Assembly: GCA_938024025.1 (NCBI GenBank)
Contig: CALJBY010000112.1
Span: 1 to 6,422 of the forward strand
Length of the DNA stretch: 6,422 nucleotides
Reading direction: 5' to 3'
From: an uncultured bacterium
GTDB lineage: Bacteria; Desulfobacterota; WTBG01
Of this stretch, positions 1-6,206 are shown in pieces. Below the pieces are notes generated by a model. The model saw nothing but the letters and a program-made list of their open reading frames with translations, did not search any database and was not told the origin of the DNA. The stretch's first letter is position 1, and each line of letters starts with the position of its first letter. The position numbers and the translations under genes were made by a program.

Positions 1-1
1 C

Positions 2-367
2 AACATCATTTATGATGCTATTGCTGATGTTAAAATGGCCCTAGAAGGGCTTCTTGCGCCTACTCTGCTCGAAAAGCCCTGTGGTAAAGCTGAAGTCCGG
101 CAGGTTATTCAGCTCTCAAACTTGGAAACTATTGCTGGCAGTGTCGTCACTGAGGGCAAAATAGTACGAGGTAATATGGCCCGCCTCATGAGAAACAGCA
201 CCGCCGTTCATCAGGGAAGGATTTCTTCACTCAAACGCTTTAAGGACAATGCACGGGAAGTGGAATCCGGCTATGAATGTGGTATAAGCATAGAAGGGTT
301 CAAGGAAATAGAGATTGGTGACACGATAGAATGTTACACCGTAGAGGAGGTTCCTACTAAGTTGTAA
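2..367 (+). CDS. infB: Translation initiation factor IF-2, C-terminal fragment (5' end outside window)
   Basis: IF2 is the GTPase that brings fMet-tRNA to the 30S subunit and promotes subunit joining. Only the last 121 codons are present; the frame is open to the first base of the window, so the ATG at 35 is an internal methionine and not the start. The sequence covers the end of domain 3 and the C-terminal beta-barrel (C2) that binds the formyl-methionyl end of the tRNA. Family landmarks are GKAEVRQV, IAGSVVTEGKIVRGN, LKRFKDNAREVESGYECGI and a final GDTIECYTVEE, which line up with the end of E. coli IF2 ([31 protein letters not shown]). The stop is TAA at 365. It is followed by ylxP after about 47 bases, the usual infB neighbour. 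Family assignment is clear from sequence; the GTPase domain cannot be assessed. Confidence 0.97.
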   Translation, partial: NIIYDAIADVKMALEGLLAPTLLEKPCGKAEVRQVIQLSNLETIAGSVVTEGKIVRGNMARLMRNSTAVHQGRISSLKRFKDNAREVESGYECGISIEGFKEIEIGDTIECYTVEEVPTKL

Positions 368-414
368 TCGTAACAGCTCACGTCATATACGTTTCCGTGC
401 TTTCAGAGCTTAGC

Positions 415-702
415 ATGGTTATTGGAATCTGCCAGTTGGACTTACTGATTAGGGAAACTCATTCCCTTAAGGGAAAACGCCGTATCGTGAAACAAATTAT
501 CGGGCGGGTTAAAAATAAATTTAATGTCTCCATTGCTGAAGTCGGTGACCAGGATCTATGGCAGCGTTCCCAGATTGGTTTCTGCCTCGTAGGCAATGAA
601 AGGCGGTTCATCAATTCAGCCTTAGATAAGATTGTTGACTTCATTGAAACAATTAACAGTGCTGAAATTACAAACGCTGACATTGAAATCCTCAGTTTCT
701 GA
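415..702 (+). CDS. ylxP: DUF503 / YlxP-like small protein
   Basis: This 95-residue protein belongs to the DUF503 (YlxP) family, which is found almost always between infB and rbfA. Its biochemical role is not firmly established; linkage suggests ribosome maturation or translation. Recognisable family features are the N-terminus MVIGICQLDL, the HSLKGKRR segment, and KFNVSIAEVGDQDLWQRSQIG, a near-invariant signature of the family. An in-frame GTG at 397 would add six residues (MLSELS). I prefer the ATG at 415 because family members begin at MVIG and have about 90-95 residues. Neither start has a strong Shine-Dalgarno sequence; only a weak AGAG lies a few bases before 415. It ends with TGA at 700, 48 bases before rbfA. 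The family call is strong; the start is a judgement. Confidence 0.93.
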   Translation: MVIGICQLDLLIRETHSLKGKRRIVKQIIGRVKNKFNVSIAEVGDQDLWQRSQIGFCLVGNERRFINSALDKIVDFIETINSAEITNADIEILSF

Positions 703-703
703 A

Positions 704-742
704 CTCCCCCCACTTCATCTGATTGCAACCAATCGAGGGAGG
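704..742 (+). promoter_or_regulatory. rbfA leader: strong Shine-Dalgarno with a possible sequestering fold
   Basis: A purine-rich tract, GAGGGAGGAGAGG (735-747), lies just before the rbfA ATG at 751, with GGAGG at 738-742. The same spacer holds a C-rich tract, CTCCCCC (704-710), whose CTCCC (704-708) can pair with GGGAG (737-741). Between them GATTG (721-725) and CAATC (730-734) form a 5-bp hairpin with loop CAAC. Together these would stack into a structure that hides the ribosome-binding site. The complementarity is seen directly; a regulatory role, for example temperature-sensitive opening, is only inferred. Confidence 0.4.
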
Positions 743-750
743 AGAGGTTT

Positions 751-1125
751 ATGAATAAAGGCTATATCAGGGCAGATCGTGTTGCTGACCTTCTCAAGGA
801 AGAAATATCTCAGATGCTCTGTAAGGAAGTCAAAGATCCCCATATTGGCTTTATAACGATTACTGATGTGGAAGTTTCTAAAGATTTACACATGGCAAAG
901 GTATTCTACACCATCCTTGGAGATGAACCCCAGCGCAGTGAATCTTCTGATGCGTTACAGCGCGTATCGCCCTTTATTAAACGGCAACTGGGTAAACGAC
1001 TGAAGATGCGCTATATACCTGATATTCTTTTCAGGTATGATCATTCACTGGACTATGTATCAAAAATCGATACGCTTCTTAATCAGTTAAAAAATACAAA
1101 CGAACTAGACACCCCTAAAAAGTAA
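751..1125 (+). CDS. rbfA: Ribosome-binding factor A
   Basis: RbfA is a small KH-like protein that binds the 30S subunit near 16S rRNA helix 1 and is needed for late maturation of the 5' end of 16S rRNA; in E. coli it is also a cold-shock protein. The product has 124 residues, normal for the family. Landmarks are the N-terminal RADRVADLLKEEISQML helix, KDPHIGFITITDVEVSKDLHMAKV (about residues 27-50), the helix IKRQLGKRLKMRYIPDILFRYD and the C-terminal SLDYVSKIDTLL. The ATG at 751 is supported by a strong upstream GGAGG and by the usual N-terminus. It sits between ylxP and truB, as in many bacteria; the nrnA (DHH phosphoesterase) gene that often follows rbfA is absent. Nothing looks broken. Confidence 0.97.
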   Translation: MNKGYIRADRVADLLKEEISQMLCKEVKDPHIGFITITDVEVSKDLHMAKVFYTILGDEPQRSESSDALQRVSPFIKRQLGKRLKMRYIPDILFRYDHSLDYVSKIDTLLNQLKNTNELDTPKK

Positions 1126-1150
1126 CGAGCACGGGAATCAGAAGAACCGG

Positions 1151-2113
1151 ATGGAAAAGTTGTGTATGGATGGAATTCTTGTCGTTGATAAACCGAGTGG
1201 CATTACCTCGTACCAGGTTGTACGAAAGGTAAAGAAGCTCATAGGTGCAGCGAAGGTGGGACATGGGGGAACCCTTGACCCCCTGGCTACAGGCGTTTTA
1301 CCTATTTTTCTCAATAGAGCGACAAAGCTCGCTTCTTTTCTCACCCATGGTACAAAAAAATATCGTGCAACCATGAAGCTGGGTGTAGAAACTGACACCC
1401 AGGACCGTGATGGTACAATCATCCGGGAGAGCACCGCCTTGCCAAAAGACCCACAGCACATCATAGATGTTCTTAACTCACTGAAGGGTGCTGGCGAACA
1501 AATTCCTCCTATGTTTTCGGCTGTCAAGTTCCGCGGTACTCCCCTTTATAAGCTGGCCCGGAAAGGAATATCATTTGAGCGCACAGCACGCACAATCTTC
1601 ATATATGAAATGACCGTACAGGACATACGCCTTCCCTATGTCACCTTTGAGGTAGCCTGTTCCCCGGGAACCTATGTGAGAACCCTTTGTGCTGACAGCG
1701 GGAAAAAAATGACCTGTGGCGCACACCTTGTAGAACTTACACGACTGCAAAGCGGTAATTTCCGCTTGGCAGATTCCATCAACCTAAACCAGCTACAGAG
1801 TGTATCGAAAGAGAATGGCCTGCACAATACTCTGTTTCCACTCTCAGAGTCATTCAGCGACCTGCCGAACATACGTGTGGGGAATGATCTTTTTACCCTG
1901 CTTAAGCAAAGGAGAACGCTCACAGTCTCCCATTTAAAAAACACTTCCCCTGCAGCCATACACAAGGGGACTTTGCTCAAAGTAACCTGTCAGGAAGACA
2001 GCCTCATTGCCCTTGTCCAATCACACAGCACTAACACTGCCAGTGCTTCGCCAGCGGACAGGGCATGGAAACTTGTTTGTTTCTTTAACCCCCACGAAAA
2101 TACTATACACTAA
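1151..2113 (+). CDS. truB: tRNA pseudouridine(55) synthase TruB
   Basis: TruB isomerises U55 in the T-loop of elongator tRNAs to pseudouridine and also helps tRNA fold. The protein has 320 residues; the family usually has about 290-320. The catalytic motif GHGGTLDPLATGVLP is present with the nucleophile at Asp43. The family blocks FRGTPLYKLARKGI (substrate loop), CSPGTYVRTLCADSG and CGAHLVELTRLQSGNF follow in the expected order. The last 100 or so residues form a poorly conserved C-terminal extension, probably a PUA-like TruB_C domain. The start is uncertain: ATG at 1151 gives MEKLC before MDGILVVDKP, while ATG at 1166 gives the N-terminus usual in the family. Neither has a good Shine-Dalgarno sequence. 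It follows rbfA by 25 bases and precedes rpsO by 24 bases. Confidence 0.97.
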   Translation: MEKLCMDGILVVDKPSGITSYQVVRKVKKLIGAAKVGHGGTLDPLATGVLPIFLNRATKLASFLTHGTKKYRATMKLGVETDTQDRDGTIIRESTALPKDPQHIIDVLNSLKGAGEQIPPMFSAVKFRGTPLYKLARKGISFERTARTIFIYEMTVQDIRLPYVTFEVACSPGTYVRTLCADSGKKMTCGAHLVELTRLQSGNFRLADSINLNQLQSVSKENGLHNTLFPLSESFSDLPNIRVGNDLFTLLKQRRTLTVSHLKNTSPAAIHKGTLLKVTCQEDSLIALVQSHSTNTASASPADRAWKLVCFFNPHENTIH

Positions 2114-2126
2114 TACCTTACAACAG

Positions 2127-2132
2127 AGGAGG
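2127..2132 (+). promoter_or_regulatory. Strong Shine-Dalgarno of rpsO
   Basis: AGGAGG lies five bases before the ATG at 2138 and fixes the rpsO start. It contrasts with the weak sites before ylxP, truB and the M16 peptidase gene, which fits the higher protein demand for a structural ribosomal protein. The 24-base spacer after truB is too short for an S15 autoregulatory pseudoknot of the E. coli kind, unless the structure uses the truB 3' end or the rpsO coding start. Confidence 0.8.
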
Positions 2133-2137
2133 AAGCG

Positions 2138-2407
2138 ATGTCCTTGGAAGCTGATCACAAAAGAGAAATTATAGCAAAACATAAAACCCATACTACAGAT
2201 ACGGGTTCCCCTGAGGTACAGATTGCACTGTTAACAGAAAGGATTACCTACCTTACCGAACACTTTAAGATGCATAAGAAAGATCACCACTCCCGTCAGG
2301 GACTGCTTAAAATAGTGAATCAACGGAGGCGTTTACTCACCTATATTAAGAGAATTAATCCACCACGCTACCGAAAGTTAATTGAAGAACTGGGAATCAG
2401 AAAATAA
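2138..2407 (+). CDS. rpsO: 30S ribosomal protein S15
   Basis: S15 is a primary 16S rRNA-binding protein; it binds the three-way junction of helices 20-22 and starts assembly of the 30S platform, and it contributes to a bridge with the 50S subunit. The product has 89 residues, exactly the usual length. Family features are [17 protein letters not shown] (about residues 20-36), the rRNA-binding H-K-K-D-H-H-S-R segment with His42, Asp49, Ser52 and Arg53, [17 protein letters not shown], and the C-terminal [12 protein letters not shown]. The start is well supported by AGGAGG five bases upstream. It lies directly before pnp, a very conserved pairing in bacteria. Confidence 0.99.
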   Translation: MSLEADHKREIIAKHKTHTTDTGSPEVQIALLTERITYLTEHFKMHKKDHHSRQGLLKIVNQRRRLLTYIKRINPPRYRKLIEELGIRK

Positions 2408-2409
2408 CA

Positions 2410-2430
2410 AGTGCATAATCATCATGCACT
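2410..2430 (+). terminator. Hairpin between rpsO and pnp (attenuator, weak terminator or processing site)
   Basis: AGTGCAT (2410-2416) and ATGCACT (2424-2430) form a perfect 7-bp stem with a 7-base loop, followed by ATTTTC. It starts three bases after the rpsO stop codon. The stem is short and AU-containing and the T tract is poor, so full termination is doubtful. E. coli has a terminator and an RNase III-cut stem in the same gap, which control pnp expression; a comparable role here is inference. Confidence 0.5.
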
Positions 2431-2458
2431 ATTTTCACATAAAAGGAGTTAACCCATT

Positions 2459-4546
2459 ATGAGCACGAAATATGAAAGCGATTGGGGCGGAAGAACAATA
2501 TCCATCGAAACAGGAAAAATTGCAAAACAAACCAGTGGAGCCGTAACCGTACAATACGGTGATAGTGTTGTTTTAGTTACGGCAGTCGCCTCAAAAGAAC
2601 CTCGGGAAAAGATCAGTTTCTTCCCCCTAACCGTCGATTACCAGGAGATGACCTATGCCGCTGGTAAAATTCCTGGCGGGTTTTTTAAACGGGAAGGACG
2701 TCCCAACGAACGGGAAGTTCTGACATCACGATTCATCGACCGCCCTTTGCGACCCCTCTTCCCTGACGGGTTTACCCATGATGTGCAGATTATCGCTACG
2801 GTTCTCTCCGCAGACCCCGAAAACAATCCTGATATTTTAGCCATTATTGGTGCTTCAGCAGCTTTGGAGATTTCTGACATCCCCTTCAAGGGGCCCATTG
2901 CTGGAGTCCGGGTGGCAAAAATCGATGATCAGTTCATTATTAACCCTTCGTACGAACAGTTTAGTCAGAGCACACTTGATATCATAATAGCAGGCAGCAA
3001 GGAAGCAGTTGTCATGGTCGAAGGGGAAGCTGACATCCTGTCCGAAGAGGTAATCTCTGACGCCATCACATTTGGACACCAATCCCTCATGCCTATCATA
3101 CAAATCCAAGAGGAGCTCAAAGCTTCCGTGGGCAAACCAAAAATGAACTTTTCCCCACCGGTGACGGATGAAGCCCTGCAGCAGGATGTTATACAGGTTG
3201 CAGCTGAAAAGATCTCCCGTGCCATCCGCATCCCCGAAAAGCTAGAGCGCTATGAAGCATTGCGGCAAGCGGGAAAAGCAACCATCGAGGAGTTACTTCC
3301 CCGCTATGAAGACAGGGAAACAGAAATCCATACCCTTTTCGACAATCTGGAGAAAAAGATTATACGGGAACTTATTACCAAGGACAAAACAAGAATCGGG
3401 GGGAGAAATTTTGATGAGATAAGAGAAATCTCATGTGAGACAGGCACGCTTCCCCGTACCCACGGCTCTGCCCTCTTCACCCGGGGAGAAACACAGGTAC
3501 TTGCTTCAACGACCCTCGGGACATCAGCCGATGAGCAGCGGATCGACTCTGTTATGCATAATGGTTCAAAGTCATTCATGCTCCACTACAACTTCCCCCC
3601 CTTTTCTGTCGGCGAAGTCAAATTCCTCCGCTCCCCCGGCAGAAGAGAAATAGGGCACGGAAACCTGGCAGAAAGGGCTCTTGCGAAAGTCCTTCCCGCC
3701 AACAGTGAATTCCCCTATACCATACGCATTGTATCAGAGGTTCTGGAATCAAACGGCTCCTCTTCCATGGCAACTGTTTGTGGTTCCATCCTCTCTCTCA
3801 TGGATGCCGGTGTACCGATCAAAACTCCGGTCGCCGGTATCGCCCTCGGTTTAATTAAGGAGGGCGACGAATTCACTATTCTTTCAGATATCCTGGGAGA
3901 TGAAGATCATATCGGTGATATGGATTTTAAAGTTGCCGGTACCCGGGAGGGAATCACCGCATTTCAGATGGACATAAAAATTACCGGTATTACCACGGAA
4001 ATTTTGAAAAAGGCACTCACCCAGGCACGGGAAGGCCGCCTCTTCATTTTAGACAAAATGGCAGAAACCATCAAAGAGCCCCGATCCTCTCTTTCTGCCT
4101 GGGCCCCCCGCATTGCAAGCATACAGGTCAGGACAGATAAAATTGGTGATGTCATCGGTCCCGGGGGAAAGATCATTAAGCATATCGTAGAACAAACCGG
4201 AGCAAAAATTGAAATCGATGACGCAGGGAAAGTTAATATTTTCTCAAGCAGTGCAGAGTCGGTTGAAAAGGCAATAGAGATGGTCCGCAACATTACCCAG
4301 GAGGCAGAGATCAATAAGATTTACCGTGGTACGGTAAAACGCATTATGGATTTCGGGGCATTTGTGGAAATTTTTCCAGGCACTGACGGTCTCGTTCACA
4401 TCTCCCAGTTAGCCGAAGGACGTGTGCAAAATGTGAGGGATATCCTCAAAGAAGGTGATGAAGTCATGGTCAAGGTCTTAGAGATTGATAAACAGGGTAA
4501 AATTAAGCTGAGTCGCAAAGAAGCATTGGATCAGTCTTCTTCGTAA
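2459..4546 (+). CDS. pnp: Polyribonucleotide nucleotidyltransferase (PNPase)
   Basis: PNPase degrades RNA 3'-to-5' by phosphorolysis, releasing nucleoside diphosphates; it forms a trimeric ring and often acts with RNase E-type degradosomes. The product has 695 residues, near the usual 700-710. Domains in order are a first RNase PH domain (about 12-210, with FFKREGRP at 75-82 for RNA binding), the helical linker (about 240-318), a second catalytic RNase PH domain (about 322-540), KH (about 553-610, GPGG loop at 567-570) and S1 (about 618-690). In the active core, [10 protein letters not shown] (392-401) and [12 protein letters not shown] (480-491) are intact; by alignment Asp483, Asp489 and Lys491 match the metal-binding residues of E. 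coli (Asp486, Asp492, Lys494). AAGGAG ten bases before ATG 2459 supports the start. The tail after S1 is very short. It lies 51 bases after rpsO and 48 bases before an M16 peptidase gene. Confidence 0.99.
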   Translation: MSTKYESDWGGRTISIETGKIAKQTSGAVTVQYGDSVVLVTAVASKEPREKISFFPLTVDYQEMTYAAGKIPGGFFKREGRPNEREVLTSRFIDRPLRPLFPDGFTHDVQIIATVLSADPENNPDILAIIGASAALEISDIPFKGPIAGVRVAKIDDQFIINPSYEQFSQSTLDIIIAGSKEAVVMVEGEADILSEEVISDAITFGHQSLMPIIQIQEELKASVGKPKMNFSPPVTDEALQQDVIQVAAEKISRAIRIPEKLERYEALRQAGKATIEELLPRYEDRETEIHTLFDNLEKKIIRELITKDKTRIGGRNFDEIREISCETGTLPRTHGSALFTRGETQVLASTTLGTSADEQRIDSVMHNGSKSFMLHYNFPPFSVGEVKFLRSPGRREIGHGNLAERALAKVLPANSEFPYTIRIVSEVLESNGSSSMATVCGSILSLMDAGVPIKTPVAGIALGLIKEGDEFTILSDILGDEDHIGDMDFKVAGTREGITAFQMDIKITGITTEILKKALTQAREGRLFILDKMAETIKEPRSSLSAWAPRIASIQVRTDKIGDVIGPGGKIIKHIVEQTGAKIEIDDAGKVNIFSSSAESVEKAIEMVRNITQEAEINKIYRGTVKRIMDFGAFVEIFPGTDGLVHISQLAEGRVQNVRDILKEGDEVMVKVLEIDKQGKIKLSRKEALDQSSS

Positions 4547-4594
4547 CCCGCGCTTCTGCCCAATCGGCCCGTTAAACCCTTTCACCTACGTGCG

Positions 4595-5854
4595 ATGCAT
4601 CAAAAAACTGTACTCGATAATGGTATTACCATCACAACAGAACACTTCCCCCATGTGCGTTCTATTTCGCTCGGCGTATGGATCGTAACAGGTTCTCGAG
4701 ATGAGAATACTGCACAAAACGGTATTGCACATTTCATTGAACACATGTTCTTTAAGGGCACTCAAAAACGTTCAGCGCTGGACATCTCCAAAGAAATTGA
4801 CTCGATCGGCGGTGTAATTAATGCGCTTACCAGCAAGGAGTATACCGGACTCTATGTCAAGGTTCTTGACAAGAATATTGATGTGGCTTTCGACCTGCTC
4901 GCTGACATATTTCTCAACTCAGCCTTTGACCCAAAGGAAATAGAACGGGAACGGGAAGTCATCATCCAGGAAATACACCTCTCCGAAGACACACCCGACG
5001 AGCATATTCAGGAACTCTTCAGCAAGGCTTTTTTTAAAGGCCATCCTCTCGCTCAACCTATTTTAGGGAATTTAGAAACCGTCAGTTCTTTCAATCGGAA
5101 AACATTACTTTCATTCCTTAATCAGAATCACTTTCAGCCCTCTAACATTATCATTTCTGCCACGGGGAATCTCAACCATGAGCAGATCACACATGCATTC
5201 AGCAAGACCTTTGGTACACTGCCGAAACGCACCCCAAACCAATGCCGGACACCTCTCGACCCAATCTCCAGCTTTTCGGTGCATACCAAAAAACTGGAGC
5301 AGGTACATTTGTGCATTGGTACCAGAGGAGTAAAACAGGATCACTCCCTGCGCTATGCAGGGTATGTATTGAATACGATTCTCGGCGGGAGTATGAGCTC
5401 ACGCCTGTTCCAGCAAATTAGAGAAAAGAAAGGTCTTGCCTATTCCATTTATTCCTATTTTTCCTCCTTTTTTGACACCGGGGTATTTACCGTCTATCTC
5501 GGGGTAAGCAAAAAGACGGTAACGGAAGCAATAAAACTCGTCATTGCAGAACTTGACAAATGCAAGAATAACGGTATTTCTGAAGCTGAAATCATTACCG
5601 CAAAAGAACACCTTAAGGGAAATACCCTTTTAGCCTCTGAAAGTGTTGACAGTCGAATGACCAGATTGGCCAAATGTGAAATCTATTTCAATAAATTCAT
5701 CTCGATAGAAGAGATTCTCGATAACATTGATCAGGTTACGCCACAAGACGTTAAAGACCTTGCCCATGAAATCTTTGACCGCAAGTACCTTTCCCTTGCT
5801 GCACTTGGCCCCATCACCCATAAGGATGTACCGCCGGATGTGCTGGACGCATAA
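4595..5854 (+). CDS. M16 family zinc metallopeptidase (YmxG / mitochondrial processing peptidase-like)
   Basis: This 419-residue protein is a single-chain two-domain M16B peptidase, related to Bacillus YmxG (MlpA) and to the beta subunit of mitochondrial processing peptidase. The inverted zinc motif HFIEH is at 46-50 (His46, Glu49 as catalytic base, His50). The third ligand is Glu126 in VIIQEI, 76 residues after His50, the spacing usual in the family. The second domain carries ILGGSMSSRLFQQIREKKG-LAYSIYSYFSSFFDTG, with the conserved Arg/Tyr region. No signal peptide or membrane segment is seen, so it is likely cytoplasmic; the natural substrate is unknown. The N-terminus MHQKTVLDNGITI fits the family, although no Shine-Dalgarno sequence precedes ATG 4595 and the 48-base spacer after pnp is C-rich. 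pnp followed by an M16 gene is a widespread pairing. It is the last + strand gene here. Confidence 0.96.
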   Translation: MHQKTVLDNGITITTEHFPHVRSISLGVWIVTGSRDENTAQNGIAHFIEHMFFKGTQKRSALDISKEIDSIGGVINALTSKEYTGLYVKVLDKNIDVAFDLLADIFLNSAFDPKEIEREREVIIQEIHLSEDTPDEHIQELFSKAFFKGHPLAQPILGNLETVSSFNRKTLLSFLNQNHFQPSNIIISATGNLNHEQITHAFSKTFGTLPKRTPNQCRTPLDPISSFSVHTKKLEQVHLCIGTRGVKQDHSLRYAGYVLNTILGGSMSSRLFQQIREKKGLAYSIYSYFSSFFDTGVFTVYLGVSKKTVTEAIKLVIAELDKCKNNGISEAEIITAKEHLKGNTLLASESVDSRMTRLAKCEIYFNKFISIEEILDNIDQVTPQDVKDLAHEIFDRKYLSLAALGPITHKDVPPDVLDA

Positions 5855-5869
5855 CCGTGAAGCCCTCTC

Positions 5870-5886
5870 TACTCTTAAATAGAGTA
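5870..5886 (+). terminator. Small AT-rich hairpin after the M16 gene
   Basis: TACTCT (5870-5875) and AGAGTA (5881-5886) pair around the loop TAAAT, 15 bases after the M16 stop codon. The stem has only six pairs and no T tract follows, so it would be at most a weak terminator or a 3'-end stabiliser. Confidence 0.25.
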
Positions 5887-5912
5887 CTTACTGCCCAGCA
5901 TGAAAAGGGATA

Positions 5913-5946
5913 GGAACAGGCAGGAGGCCTGCAAAAAGGGTGTTCC
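5913..5946. repeat. Nested imperfect palindrome (GGAACA / GCAGG-CCTGC / TGTTCC)
   Basis: An outer stem GGAACA (5913-5918) with TGTTCC (5941-5946) encloses an inner stem GCAGG (5920-5924) with CCTGC (5928-5932) and loop AGG. The inner stem is followed by A5 and GGG as unpaired bases. The structure could form in either strand's transcript. No T run follows on either side, so it is not a canonical intrinsic terminator. Confidence 0.4.
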
Positions 5947-5977
5947 GAGAGGTTTCTTTGAGAAGCATACAATAGTT

Positions 5978-6007
5978 TAGCCTGCAGGCTGGTCAGCATG
6001 CAGGCTA
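5978..6007 (+). terminator. Strong 9-bp hairpin, candidate operon-end terminator
   Basis: TAGCCTGCA (5978-5986) pairs perfectly with TGCAGGCTA (5999-6007). Inside the 12-base loop GCTG (5988-5991) can pair with CAGC (5994-5997). The + strand continues TTATCTTG, a poor but partly T-rich tail, so termination of the pnp-M16 transcript here is plausible. It also contains the 12-bp perfect palindrome AGCCTGCAGGCT (5979-5990), which overlaps the left arm and offers an alternative fold. The GCAGGC words are shared with the hairpin at 5913-5946. Confidence 0.45.
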
Positions 6008-6049
6008 TTATCTTGTATCGAAATTCCTAAACGCATATGACGATTAACG

Positions 6050-6083
6050 GTCATTGCAAGGAGCGTAGCGACGAAGCAATCTC
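6050..6083 (+). repeat. Left unit of the dispersed repeat
   Basis: This 34-base unit starts GTCATTGC and ends GCAATCTC, with the core AGGAGCGTAGCGACGAA between. ATTGC (6053-6057) and GCAAT (6076-6080) pair within the unit to make a hairpin. The GGAGCGTAGCGACGAAGCAATC core is the form most often seen for this repeat type. Confidence 0.7.
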
Positions 6084-6155
6084 CGATAGGGCTCGAAACA
6101 GGCTCCGCAATCTTATAAAAAATGTCTCAGAACATAATTAAAAATTCCTGGAAAT

Positions 6156-6187
6156 GAGATTGCCGCGCCCTTCGGGCTCGCAATGAC
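6156..6187 (-). repeat. Right unit of the dispersed repeat, inverted
   Basis: Read on the minus strand it is GTCATTGC, then GAGCCCGAAGGGCGCG, then GCAATCTC. ATTGC (6159-6163) pairs with GCAAT (6180-6184), and inside it GCCC (6167-6170) pairs with GGGC (6174-6177) around a 3-base TTC loop. The interior differs from the left unit but keeps a hairpin, which suggests compensatory divergence or a different subfamily. It lies 19 bases after the tlyA stop codon and could end or protect that transcript. Confidence 0.65.
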
Positions 6188-6206
6188 TGTAAGCTAAAGA
6201 AAGGCT

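Larger units (their letters stand above)
6050..6187. repeat. Inverted pair of a dispersed palindromic repeat, MITE-like 138-bp element
   Basis: The outer ends are GTCATTGC (6050-6057) and its exact complement GCAATGAC (6180-6187). A second inverted pair is GCAATCTC (6076-6083) with GAGATTGC (6156-6163). The element therefore consists of two head-to-head units of 34 and 32 bases around a 72-base centre (6084-6155). The centre contains CCGCAATCTT (6105-6114), possibly a decayed third unit. No target-site duplication and no coding capacity are visible. The GTCATTGCGAGGAGCGWAGCGACGAAGCAATCTC type of repeat is, to my knowledge, spread through many unrelated bacterial genomes, often in intergenic regions. 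Confidence 0.7.
5855..6206. other. Convergent intergenic region rich in hairpins and repeats
   Basis: These 352 bases lie between the stop codon of the M16 gene (+) and that of tlyA (-), so they are the 3' untranslated regions of both. I see no coding sequence; the short minus-strand frames here match no family I know. The stretch holds a small hairpin (5870-5886), a nested hairpin (5913-5946), a strong 9-bp stem (5978-6007) and an inverted pair of a dispersed repeat (6050-6187). No promoter would be expected between convergent genes and none is obvious. Confidence 0.75.

Noticed and set aside
1138..1527. 129-residue minus-strand open frame inside truB
   Set aside because: It lies opposite a confident truB reading frame with intact motifs, resembles no family I know and has no context of its own; a shadow.
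2114..2137. S15 autoregulatory leader before rpsO
   Set aside because: The spacer is only 24 bases and mostly Shine-Dalgarno; I see no pseudoknot or three-way-junction mimic.
3964..4314. 116-residue minus-strand open frame inside pnp
   Set aside because: It is antisense to the conserved core and KH domain of PNPase, whose codons explain the composition; a shadow.
5814..5999. 61-residue minus-strand open frame over the M16 3' end and intergenic hairpins
   Set aside because: It is composed of the inverted-repeat sequence, has no recognisable motif and overlaps the M16 stop region.
6050..6187. CRISPR-like repeats
   Set aside because: There are only two units, in opposite orientation and with different interiors, without regular spacers or cas genes; a palindromic dispersed repeat explains them better.
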